A stretch of DNA of 35,307 nucleotides from Gemmatimonadota bacterium (GTDB lineage Bacteria; Gemmatimonadota; Gemmatimonadetes; Gemmatimonadales; Gemmatimonadaceae): assembly GCA_027307165.1 (NCBI GenBank), contig DAHUXM010000022.1:1-35307 (forward strand), read 5' to 3'. Shown here in pieces: positions 15,582 through 22,790 of this stretch. The number at the start of each line of letters is the position of its first letter. Positions within the stretch are counted from its first letter, which is position 1. The notes beneath the pieces are model-generated. The model was not told where the DNA came from. It was given only the letters and a program-made list of their open reading frames with translations, and did not search any database. The position numbers and the translations under genes were made by a program.

Positions 15582-17579
15582 TCACGGCTTTCTTCGCGCC
15601 TTCACATCGTTCGCCGTAATCCTTTTGCTGTTGTTTCCCCACGATGATCGTTCGTGGTTGATGATGTCTGCGATCTGTGTGTTGTTCAACAGACCGCTGA
15701 ATGGCGGCATCGCGCCCGGATAAACCGTACCGCCGATGTTCTGTCCCTGCAGTCCGTGCAACACAACGTCGATCTGCTTGCCCGGATCGGCGTCCAACAC
15801 GACGAGATTACCCTTGAGCGGCGGGTATGCACCCGGTATCCCCATGCCGGTAGTCTGATGGCATGCGGAGCACGTGGTTGCGAACGCCGCGGCGCCTCGC
15901 GCTGGATCGTAACTATACGGGCCCGGCGGCTCCGGAGGCGCGGAGCTCGCGACGGCCGTCGTTGTGTCGAGCGCCGGCGTCGCGGCGACGGGAGCAGCGA
16001 CTCTCGACGAGCCGACCGGGCGAACTTCGATGACGCCGAGTGCACCGACCATCAAGTGCGCCATGTCGTGATCGACGAAGGCGTACTTGCCAGGCTTGGG
16101 AATCACCACATCGAATACGGCCCCCGCACCGGGCCCGACGCTGTACGTGGAGACGCCGCTCAGTGCATGCGACGCATCCCCATCGGGATAGACCTTGTCG
16201 AACATGGAACCGATGACGTGAAACGAAGTCCACAGGTTCGGGCCGCCGTCGATAAGGTAGATGCGAATGCGATCGCCCGCGATCGCGACGAGTGGACGGT
16301 CGCGGTACTGGAACGCGACGCCGTTGAAGACCACTTCATCGGGGCGCTCGGCCAGCATCCGGTCGTAGTTCGCGGTCATGAGATGTCCGGATGCCTGCTG
16401 CGTGTACCACTCGCTCTGCAGGATCACGAAACTCTCGTTCGCAGGTGGAAGCGGAGTCGCCGGGTCCACGATCAATGCGCCGTACATTCCGTTCCCGACA
16501 TGCAACAGAATCGGTTGCGTCTCGCAGTGGTAGATGAACGCGCCAGCCACGTTCGCAACAAATGAGAACTTGAGCGACTTGTTCGGCTCGATGTCGATGT
16601 AATTGAGATTCGGTTCTGTCTGGGCGGCATGAAAGTCGATGGAATGCTTCATGTTGCCGTGATTGGTGACCGTCACGTTTACCGTCTGTCCCTGGCGCAC
16701 GTGAATGATCGGACCGGGGACGGTGCCGTTGTATGTCCACGCCTGATACTCGACGCCGTTCGCGATGGTAACCGATTCATCCGTGACGACAAGATGCAGA
16801 TCGACGCTGTTGCCGGTACCGAGAAGCGGCGGCAGGTGTGCATCGCGAGCCTTGGCGATCGGTTCCTGCGAGGCGAGCGAGAGAGGTGACACGGCGGCAG
16901 CTGCAGCGCCAGGGGATGGCGACCTCACGTTGAACGCGCTGCGCAGGCCGCCGATCAGCATCACGAGCAGAGCGAGAACGCCCAGCATGGCAAAGATCTG
17001 AATGCGCCATGGAAGACGCTCGGGTTCGGACGCGAGCGCATCCGCCGTTCCCCACTCTGCGAACCGGCGCCAGCGCGGCCACCGATTCTCGATGTGATAG
17101 TCCAGACTGTAGGGGCTGCGTCCGCCGCGGCTGTTGATGGCGATGAGTGCGACGAAGATCAGCACGTAACTGATCGCAGTGCCCATGTTGGTCGCACCGA
17201 CAGTGTACGGCCCGCCGAATCCTTCGGCGGTGCTCCAGATCAGTAGACTGAACAGGCCGCCCACGACGTAGAGGACCTTGCGCGCGAATCCCGTGAGCAA
17301 CGCCACGGCGATCGCGGTTTCAATGATGCGCGTAAGCCACGTGAAGAGGAGGGCGTGCGGCGTGACCAGAGCGATCCACATCGAGAACCAGCCGGCCAGC
17401 CAGGCAGGCTGCCCCTGTGCGGCATTGTGCAGATAGCCTACATAATGAACCGCGAATTCCGGTGACCACGTCAGCGCCGCACCAACCGCCCATACGACAC
17501 CGAAGGCTACGCGCAGCCCTGCGGCAGCTACAGCCGGCCAGGTCCTGTGCGTGTGTACGTCAATTTGCGTTTGTGACAT
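15582..17579 (-). CDS. DoxX-like membrane domain / copper nitrite reductase (NirK-type) / cytochrome c fusion
   Basis: 665 residues in three parts. (1) Residues ~15-150: four hydrophobic helices of DoxX/DoxD type, plus a fifth helix at ~193-212. (2) Residues ~255-520: two cupredoxin domains of the NirK type. All ligand positions are present: type 1 Cu His312, Cys352, His360, Met365 (MKHS, YHCETQPILLHVGNGM); type 2 Cu His317, His351, His504; catalytic Asp315 (SIDFH) and His454 (SFHVIG). (3) Residues ~558-650: class I cytochrome c with CSACH (570-574) and Met624 (GAMPPF). The expected reaction is nitrite to NO with electrons delivered by the fused heme, membrane-anchored through the DoxX part. 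A quinol-linked or other oxidase role cannot be excluded. GGAG precedes the ATG. No nor or nos genes are in view. Confidence 0.9.
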   Translation of the reverse strand: MSQTQIDVHTHRTWPAVAAAGLRVAFGVVWAVGAALTWSPEFAVHYVGYLHNAAQGQPAWLAGWFSMWIALVTPHALLFTWLTRIIETAIAVALLTGFARKVLYVVGGLFSLLIWSTAEGFGGPYTVGATNMGTAISYVLIFVALIAINSRGGRSPYSLDYHIENRWPRWRRFAEWGTADALASEPERLPWRIQIFAMLGVLALLVMLIGGLRSAFNVRSPSPGAAAAAVSPLSLASQEPIAKARDAHLPPLLGTGNSVDLHLVVTDESVTIANGVEYQAWTYNGTVPGPIIHVRQGQTVNVTVTNHGNMKHSIDFHAAQTEPNLNYIDIEPNKSLKFSFVANVAGAFIYHCETQPILLHVGNGMYGALIVDPATPLPPANESFVILQSEWYTQQASGHLMTANYDRMLAERPDEVVFNGVAFQYRDRPLVAIAGDRIRIYLIDGGPNLWTSFHVIGSMFDKVYPDGDASHALSGVSTYSVGPGAGAVFDVVIPKPGKYAFVDHDMAHLMVGALGVIEVRPVGSSRVAAPVAATPALDTTTAVASSAPPEPPGPYSYDPARGAAAFATTCSACHQTTGMGIPGAYPPLKGNLVVLDADPGKQIDVVLHGLQGQNIGGTVYPGAMPPFSGLLNNTQIADIINHERSSWGNNSKRITANDVKARRKP

Positions 17580-17744
17580 CTGTCACACACTCCGTGGTAC
17601 TCGCGCCGCCAACAGGGTCGCCGATGCCGGTAACCGATGCGCGCGGTCGTATGTCATTAAAGTACAGATAATCCTGCAGCTTGGTTGCAGCTGGAGCGGC
17701 CGGCGCATTGCGCGCACCCAGGCCGCGCTCGGCAGCCCTTCGTA

Positions 17745-17773
17745 TTGACCCACTCCCCCGGCGCGTCCATAAT
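17745..17773 (+). promoter_or_regulatory. Promoter of the S10 peptidase gene
   Basis: TTGACC (17745-17750), a 17-base spacer, then CATAAT (17768-17773): a near-consensus sigma70 promoter that would start transcription ~25 bases before the ATG at 17807. The -10 box lies inside copy 2 of the 26-bp repeat. Confidence 0.6.
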
Positions 17774-17787
17774 TGGCCTCGTTCATC
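17762..17787. repeat. 26-bp repeat copy 2 (matches 15528-15553)
   Basis: Identical to copy 1 except one base; here the A variant creates the CATAAT -10 box. It sits immediately upstream of the S10 gene, spanning its likely -10 and transcript start. Confidence 0.7.
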
Positions 17788-17806
17788 ACCAACGAGGAAG
17801 CAAGGC

Positions 17807-19405
17807 ATGAGTGCAACACGAATGGCGATCGGCGCCCTGGCGGCTCTGCTCGTCACGGTACCGGCAGGCGCACAGCAGCGGGGACGGGGACGTCCCGGCA
17901 ACCCGACGACGACGGATACAGCGACGTCGGACACGACGGTCTCCCAGACCACGCCTCGGGGCGTGGTCCAATCCGCGCAGACGATCACGCGGACCACGAC
18001 CGCGATGCCCTACAAGCCGATGCCGCCGATCGACACTACCGTTGTCACCCAGCACACGGCGACCATCGGCGGTCAGCTGATCCACTATACGGCGACCACC
18101 GGCACCTACGTGGTTCGCGACGACTCCGGCGCGCCGAAGGCGACCTTCTTCTTTGTGGCGTACACGAAGAACGGTGTGCCGGACGTCGCGCATCGCCCGA
18201 TCGCATTCGTATATAACGGCGGACCCGGCTCAGCGTCGCTGTTCACGCACATGGGGATGGGTCCGAAGAAGGTGGTGTTGACGCCCGATGGGCATGGCAT
18301 GCCGGCGCCGTACCGCATCACCGACAACTCGGACTCGTTTCTCGACGCGACCGATCTCGTGTTCGTCGATGCGATCTCGACCGGGTACAGCCGTCCCGCA
18401 CCGGGCCAGAAGCCGGCTCAATTCTACGGCGTAGTCGAGGATGCGACGTGGTTCTCCGACTTCATCTATCAGTACGTAACGCGCAACGAGCGGTGGGATT
18501 CGCCCAAGTTCCTGATTGGCGAGAGTTACGGAACCACGCGCTCCGCCGAGCTGTCGGGAGTGCTGTTGAAGCGTCACGAGATGTACCTGAATGGAATCGT
18601 GCTGCTCTCATCGGTCGCATTCGCGCAGTGGGGCGATGACGACCGCACCGAGTTCTTCCTGCCCGGCTACGTCACCACGGCGTGGTACCACCATCTCCTG
18701 GCGCCGGATCTTCAGCAGCAATCGCTCGAGCAGATCGCGCAGCTGGGGCGCACGTTCGCACACGGTGAATACGCGCAGGCGCTCGAGAAGGGTGATGAAA
18801 TCACTCCCGCCGAATACCAGAAGGTGGTGAGCGACATGGCTCGTCTCACCGCGCTCTCGCCGACGTACATCGAGCAGTCCAATCTGCGCGTGAGTCCGCA
18901 GCGCTGGTTCACCGAGCTGTTACGCAACAAGCGCGAAGTGCTCGGCCGTCTTGATTCACGATTCACCGGCTACAACCGCGACGCCGCCGGCGAGCGGGCA
19001 GAGTACGATCCGAGCGAAGCATCGTACGAAGGCGCCTTCACGGCAACGTTCATGGATTACGTGCGGCGTGACCTGCACTGGAAGAGCAACGGCTTCTATA
19101 CAGTGACGGCGAATGTCCGGCCGTGGGACCGATCAGCGCAAGCCCAGGTGGCGGAGACCCTTCGTAGTGCGATGACGCAGGAGACATCGCTCAAGGTGCG
19201 CGTGCTGGCGGGATACTACGATTTCGCTACGCCGTTCAACGGAATCGAAGAGACCGTATCGCACATGCAGCTGGAACCGTCAATTCGCAAGAATATCGGA
19301 TTCGACTACTACCCGACGGGACACATGGTGTACATCGACCAGCAGGCGAACGACAAGCTGCATCACGACGTGGATGCATTCATCAACTCGAGCTACGAGC
19401 ATTGA
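17807..19405 (+). CDS. Secreted S10 family serine carboxypeptidase-like hydrolase
   Basis: 532 residues. MSATRMAIGALAALLVTVPA then GAQQ is a signal peptide, followed by a Thr-rich linker (~30-65). The alpha/beta-hydrolase core has the S10 oxyanion signature VYNGGPGSAS (~135-144), nucleophile Ser240 in LIGESYGTTR, the acid in AGYYDFATPF and His in YPTGHMVYID near the C-terminus. S10 enzymes release C-terminal residues at acidic pH, and the bacterial forms are mostly uncharacterised. The start is set by GAGGAAGC before the ATG. Its own promoter (17745-17773) is visible. It is divergent from the NirK fusion and convergent with msrA. Confidence 0.93.
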   Translation: MSATRMAIGALAALLVTVPAGAQQRGRGRPGNPTTTDTATSDTTVSQTTPRGVVQSAQTITRTTTAMPYKPMPPIDTTVVTQHTATIGGQLIHYTATTGTYVVRDDSGAPKATFFFVAYTKNGVPDVAHRPIAFVYNGGPGSASLFTHMGMGPKKVVLTPDGHGMPAPYRITDNSDSFLDATDLVFVDAISTGYSRPAPGQKPAQFYGVVEDATWFSDFIYQYVTRNERWDSPKFLIGESYGTTRSAELSGVLLKRHEMYLNGIVLLSSVAFAQWGDDDRTEFFLPGYVTTAWYHHLLAPDLQQQSLEQIAQLGRTFAHGEYAQALEKGDEITPAEYQKVVSDMARLTALSPTYIEQSNLRVSPQRWFTELLRNKREVLGRLDSRFTGYNRDAAGERAEYDPSEASYEGAFTATFMDYVRRDLHWKSNGFYTVTANVRPWDRSAQAQVAETLRSAMTQETSLKVRVLAGYYDFATPFNGIEETVSHMQLEPSIRKNIGFDYYPTGHMVYIDQQANDKLHHDVDAFINSSYEH

Positions 19406-19440
19406 TCCGCAGCTCGAGCTTTAGCGTGCAGTGACGGTAT

Positions 19441-19476
19441 CCTCTCCGGCGCATTCAGTCGAGTGCGCCGGAGAGG
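19441..19476. terminator. Hairpin between convergent S10 and msrA genes
   Basis: Arms 19441-19453 (CCTCTCCGGCGCA) and 19464-19476 are a perfect 13-bp match with a 10-base loop. It is placed 35 bases after the S10 stop and 13 beyond the msrA stop, so it can serve both strands. There is no long T-run. Confidence 0.7.
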
Positions 19477-19489
19477 GTCGCAGCGGCTG

Positions 19490-20026
19490 CTAGTCGCGCA
19501 GGTAGTGACAGCTGTAGCCGCCGGGATTCTTCTTCAGGTAATCCTGGTGGTACTTCTCCGCACTGTACCATGTAGAGGCCGGCTCGATGGACGTCGTGAT
19601 CGGCTTCTTCCACTTGCCTGACGCCTGCACGCGCGCGATCACCTGTTCGGCGATCTTCGCCTGTTCCGGTGACTGCGGAAAGATCGCAGAGCGATATTGC
19701 GTGCCGATGTCGTTGCCCTGACGATTCAGCGTTGTCGGATCGTGCAGGCGGAAGAACCAGTTCTCGAGCAGGTCCTGGTAGCTGAGCACCGAGGGATCGA
19801 AGGTGACGCGGATCGATTCTGCGTGCCCCGACTTGCTGTCGTGCGTGTCTTCGTAGGTGGGATTCTTGACCCATCCGCCGGTGTAGCCCACTTCCGTGTC
19901 GATGACGCCGGGGACCTCGCGAAGGATGTCCTCGACGCCCCAGAAGCAGCCGCCCGCGAGGACGGCAATTTCAGTGGGGGCGGTGGCTGCTACGCCTGAG
20001 TTCGTTGCGTGCTGTTGTTCGTTCAT
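19490..20026 (-). CDS. msrA: Peptide methionine sulfoxide reductase MsrA
   Basis: 178 residues. It carries the MsrA active site GGCFWG (catalytic Cys27) followed by VEDILREVPGVIDTEVGYTG and the rest of the fold: GHAESIRVTFDPSVLSYQDL, LLENWFFRLHDPTTLNRQGND and GTQYRSAIF. The C-terminal Cys in YSCHYLRD is a candidate resolving Cys. The enzyme reduces methionine-S-sulfoxide using thioredoxin. I chose the ATG at 20026 because GGAAGG lies 6 bases upstream; an in-frame ATG ten codons earlier is less likely. No export signal is seen, so it is cytoplasmic. No msrB is in the window. It is convergent with the S10 gene. Confidence 0.96.
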   Translation of the reverse strand: MNEQQHATNSGVAATAPTEIAVLAGGCFWGVEDILREVPGVIDTEVGYTGGWVKNPTYEDTHDSKSGHAESIRVTFDPSVLSYQDLLENWFFRLHDPTTLNRQGNDIGTQYRSAIFPQSPEQAKIAEQVIARVQASGKWKKPITTSIEPASTWYSAEKYHQDYLKKNPGGYSCHYLRD

Positions 20027-20108
20027 TTCCGACCTTCCGTTCAAGCATTGGCGCATTCAATGATGCGTCAATGAAAGTTAAATACCTTGGGCGGCGAAAA
20101 TGTCGCTA

Positions 20109-20618
20109 TTAGCGCTCTGCCGTGCGTCCGATTCGCACGCGCCAGACTTCCGGCCCTTCTTCCAGCGCGTCCCAGGTGAATTCGCCCTTGTGCTCGGCGT
20201 CGAACTGATACCACAGCGGCTTGGGATCGTGATCGTTGACGAGCACGTATGCAGTACCCGGCGCGAGTGCTGCGAACTGGTCGAATATTATTTCGTGCCG
20301 CACCCTGGGTGTTTCAGGGCGGACGTCTATTACGCGGTCTTCGGTGTGCATTGCGGCCTCCATTTGAGCCTGGCGTAGCTCTGCTTCGAGTTTCTGCTCC
20401 AGGCGGGACAGAAAGTGCATCGCGCCATTCAGGCGCTCGGCGTCATCAGGATAGTCGTCTCTCAGCAGCGACCAGCCTTCCGCCGCAAGCTGTGCGGCAG
20501 TGCCTGGATGGCCCGCCTTGCCCAGCTCACGGCATGTGTGAGCGAGAATGCGAGTGAGTGCGTTTACGACAGCTGCCGTAACGACTTCCGGTGATGGTTC
20601 CATCATGTCAGGTGACAA
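20109..20618 (-). CDS. DUF2249 domain protein with N-terminal helical region
   Basis: About 169 residues from a proposed TTG start, which has GGAGGG ~6 bases upstream; in-frame ATGs at 20633 or 20603 are alternatives. The N-terminal half (EVVTAAVVNALTRILAHTCR to LEQKLEAELRQAQMEAAMH) is helical. The C-terminal ~75 residues are DUF2249: DVRPETPRVRHEIIFDQFAA, LAPGTAYVLVNDHDPKPLWY and WDALEEGPEVWRVRIGR, including the HDP motif. DUF2249 has a TusA-like fold and is frequent near anaerobic and nitrogen-oxide metabolism genes; its biochemistry is not defined. It is divergent from the CBS-HPF gene, with a dyad at 20734-20747 between them. Confidence 0.8.
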   Translation of the reverse strand: MSPDMMEPSPEVVTAAVVNALTRILAHTCRELGKAGHPGTAAQLAAEGWSLLRDDYPDDAERLNGAMHFLSRLEQKLEAELRQAQMEAAMHTEDRVIDVRPETPRVRHEIIFDQFAALAPGTAYVLVNDHDPKPLWYQFDAEHKGEFTWDALEEGPEVWRVRIGRTAER

Positions 20619-20733
20619 TTTGACCCTCCGCATGCAATCTGCAGTATGAACGGGCGAATTTGCAACGGGCATTGACGCGATGTGAGGTGCACGCCGGGTA
20701 TTCGTGTGCGCCCAATGATCTCGCCCTGGGTTA

Positions 20734-20747
20734 TTGACGAAAGTCGA
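20734..20747. promoter_or_regulatory. FNR/CRP-family-like dyad TTGAC-N4-GTCGA
   Basis: One mismatch from the TTGAC-N4-GTCAA palindrome used by CRP/FNR-type regulators. It is centred ~63 bases upstream of the CBS ATG (20804) and ~120 bases from the DUF2249 start. DUF2249 and CBS genes are often in such regulons, which supports but does not prove the assignment. Confidence 0.35.
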
Positions 20748-20803
20748 TATCGGCGGCTCCGGGAAAGCCATTTGTGCGCTCACCCTGTTACAGGTGCAGT
20801 CTG

Positions 20804-21547
20804 ATGCAAGTACGGGAGATAATGAGCACCGGCGTAGTTACGATCGAACCTCGCGAAGCGGCGAGTGCTGCGTGGGCGCGCATGCGGCGTCGCGGCATTC
20901 GGCATCTCGTGGTGGTGGACGAAGGGTGGGTTGTCGGCGTTCTCTCGGAACGCGACCTCGGCGGACGATCGGGGGCTGCAAAGCGAAAGAATCGCATCGT
21001 GCGCGAGCTCATGGCGCCGAGCGACAGATGTTGCGCGCGCCAAGCAGCAGCAAGCGGCTGGGCGGGAGTCCCATCGTGCGCAAGCGAATCGCTGAATCGA
21101 GCCTTGCGGCGCGAGCGACCGAAGATATCGAATCGGGACAAGCGGGAGCCGCTCGCGGATCAAATCACCAGATCGGAGAAACGAGTAGCGGGCCGAACCT
21201 CGGCGCCGCACGTGCCGGCAAACATCCGTGTATCGGGCGTAGATCTGGATGACGAGGATATGGATTACATCCGTCAGCGGCTGGGTTTGAAACTCGGCAA
21301 GTTCGCGAGTTCGATAGAGCGCGTGACGGTGCGTGTGAAGGACATCAACGGCGATCGGGGCGGGATCGACAAGGTCTGCAACATCAAGGTTGTGGTAAGC
21401 GGACTCCCGAGCGTTGTGGTGGAAGGGCGCTCCGACTCGACCAGGGTGGCCGTCAATTCCGCTCTCGCCGCGATCGAGAGCGCCGTGCGCCGGGTTGTGC
21501 AGCGGAGGCGGATGACCCCGCTCAGGGTCGGTGCGGGGAGGGAGTAG
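20804..21547 (+). CDS. CBS motif fused to HPF/RaiA-type ribosome hibernation factor
   Basis: 247 residues in one open frame. Residues 1-75 contain one CBS motif: MQVREIMSTGVVTIEPREAA, RRRGIRHLVVVDEGWVVGVL, SERDLGG, ending VRELMAPS. A second CBS, normally present, is missing; residues ~76-135 are a Ser/Arg/Ala-rich stretch with no recognisable fold. Residues ~137-240 are HPF/RaiA-like: NIRVSGVDLDDEDMDYIRQR, LGKFASSIERVTVRVKDING, DRGGIDKVCNIKVVVSGLPS and SALAAIESAVRRVVQRRR. HPF proteins bind the 30S decoding region and inactivate ribosomes; CBS motifs bind adenosine nucleotides. AGGTG lies 7 bases before the ATG. A GTG at 21212 could start HPF alone, so the fusion may be a deletion scar between two genes. 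Confidence 0.78.
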   Translation: MQVREIMSTGVVTIEPREAASAAWARMRRRGIRHLVVVDEGWVVGVLSERDLGGRSGAAKRKNRIVRELMAPSDRCCARQAAASGWAGVPSCASESLNRALRRERPKISNRDKREPLADQITRSEKRVAGRTSAPHVPANIRVSGVDLDDEDMDYIRQRLGLKLGKFASSIERVTVRVKDINGDRGGIDKVCNIKVVVSGLPSVVVEGRSDSTRVAVNSALAAIESAVRRVVQRRRMTPLRVGAGRE

Positions 21548-21548
21548 G

Positions 21549-21585
21549 GGGGACGGAGTGGGGACGGAGTGGGGACGGACTCCGT
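21549..21585. repeat. Tandem 11-bp repeat cluster A
   Basis: Three consecutive units GGGGACGGAGT, GGGGACGGAGT and GGGGACGGACT, then CCGT. ACGGAGT in the first or second unit can pair with ACTCCGT at the end, giving alternative hairpins. It begins just after the CBS-HPF stop. Confidence 0.8.
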
Positions 21586-21610
21586 GGCGGGTTGACCGGC
21601 AGGAAATTCC

Positions 21611-21646
21611 GGGACGGAATAGGGACGGAGTAGGGACGGACTCCGT
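21611..21646. repeat. Tandem 11-bp repeat cluster B
   Basis: Units GGGACGGAATA, GGGACGGAGTA and GGGACGGACT, then CCGT: a second version of cluster A 25 bases downstream. It ends 12 bases before the stop codon of the convergent hydrolase. ACGGAGT (21625-21631) pairs with ACTCCGT (21640-21646). Confidence 0.8.
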
Positions 21647-21657
21647 CGCCTCTACCG

Positions 21658-22557
21658 TCATTTCGTGCCGATCTCCCGGCGCGAGCCGCCTCGGCTCTCG
21701 ACCGCGGCATGCTTCGATGCCGTGAATTCCCTGGCGTTCAGCCACCAGATGAAATCGTCGATCCAGTGGTCGCTGCTCGTGCCCTGCTTGCGCATGCCGA
21801 AACCGTGTCCACCGGCGTTGAAGACGTGTGCTTCCGGTTTCTGGCCAGCTGATGTCAGTGCATCGTAGAACCTGACGACGGGGATGCGCGCTACGGTGTC
21901 GTCCTGCGCCCATGCCATGAAGATCGGCGGCAGATTGTGCGGGATCGCGGGCATCACGCCGAATGGCGCCCCGTAGATGAGCGCAGCGAAGCTCGGGCGC
22001 ATTGCCGCGTTCGGCTGCAGCATGGCTCCGCTCGCAACCATGCCACCGGCCGAAAAGCCAATGATGCCCACCTTGTCAGGAGAGACGCGCCATTCAGCGG
22101 AGTGTTGCCGAACGACCTTGATGGCCTGAATGGCGTCCGCTATCCCGTACTTGCACGCCTGATCCATATCGATGTTGGTGGGAATTCCCTGCTGGCGTTT
22201 CTCCATCGTTCTGTACTTGAGCACGAACGCAGCGACTCCCGCTTTCTGGAGCGCGCGCGCCACGTCGTTGCCCTCGATGTCCATTGCGAGTGCGACGCAA
22301 TATCCACCGGGTGCGATGACGACACCCGAGCCGGTCGCAGTCGACCGTTCGGGCAGGTACGGGGTCAAGGTCGGTGTCACCACGTCGAGCGCGACGGTGC
22401 CGAGTGGAGCGACGTGCACTACCATCTCCTTCTGCTTCCAGCTCTCAGAGCCCGGTGCTACGCCGGGCCAGATGTCGATCGTCTGAGCGTGCGCGCTGAG
22501 TGCTGCAAGCAAGTAGAGCGCAGTAGCGCCGGCTTTGAGAAACGTCGTTGAGCGCAT
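21658..22557 (-). CDS. Secreted alpha/beta hydrolase (BD-FAE/esterase-like)
   Basis: 299 residues from the ATG at 22557; an upstream in-frame ATG at 22578 is possible. MRSTTFLKAGATALYLLAAL then SAHAQ is a signal peptide. The core has GSGVVIAPGGYCVALAMDIE, an oxyanion region with GG in place of the HGG motif. The nucleophile motif is GIIGFSAGGMVASG, with Asp in AWAQDDTVARIPVVRFYDAL and His in NAGGHGFGMRKQG. It resembles acetyl-xylan esterase/pectin-esterase-like enzymes that deacetylate polysaccharides, but the substrate is not determined. It is convergent with the CBS-HPF gene across the 11-bp repeat clusters and divergent from the cupredoxin lipoprotein gene. Confidence 0.9.
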   Translation of the reverse strand: MRSTTFLKAGATALYLLAALSAHAQTIDIWPGVAPGSESWKQKEMVVHVAPLGTVALDVVTPTLTPYLPERSTATGSGVVIAPGGYCVALAMDIEGNDVARALQKAGVAAFVLKYRTMEKRQQGIPTNIDMDQACKYGIADAIQAIKVVRQHSAEWRVSPDKVGIIGFSAGGMVASGAMLQPNAAMRPSFAALIYGAPFGVMPAIPHNLPPIFMAWAQDDTVARIPVVRFYDALTSAGQKPEAHVFNAGGHGFGMRKQGTSSDHWIDDFIWWLNAREFTASKHAAVESRGGSRREIGTK

Positions 22558-22703
22558 GTTCCGCCGTGTGATCAGCATGCCGTGTCTCGAATGCGACCGG
22601 ACAGTTCGAGTAAGCTATTCAGTCGCGTCGCAACGCAAGGCGTGCACGAGGGGTTCTGCGAAGACTATTACTCGACGCTTACGCGGTTGTTACGGGAAGA
22701 CCA

Positions 22704-22721
22704 AAACCGGTTTCCCGGTTT
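22704..22721. promoter_or_regulatory. Small dyad AAACCGG-N4-CCGGTTT upstream of the cupredoxin gene
   Basis: Perfect 7-bp arms around TTTC, ~70 bases upstream of the lipoprotein ATG. It could be an operator or a leader hairpin. No regulator is adjacent. Confidence 0.35.
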
Positions 22722-22790
22722 GTCCTGCAATTCCTTGACGGACGCACCTGCGACTCGCAGCTTTCCTCCTCCCAAACAATGAGGTTGGAG

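Noticed and set aside
20780-21913. 377-codon minus-strand frame across CBS-HPF and the repeats
   Set aside because: Its sequence is Arg/His/Pro-rich, it includes translated tandem repeats (SVPTPS-like), and it overlaps two better-supported genes.
22582-22782. 66-codon plus-strand frame upstream of the cupredoxin lipoprotein
   Set aside because: GTG start without ribosome binding site, overlaps the leader region and a dyad; no recognisable protein features.
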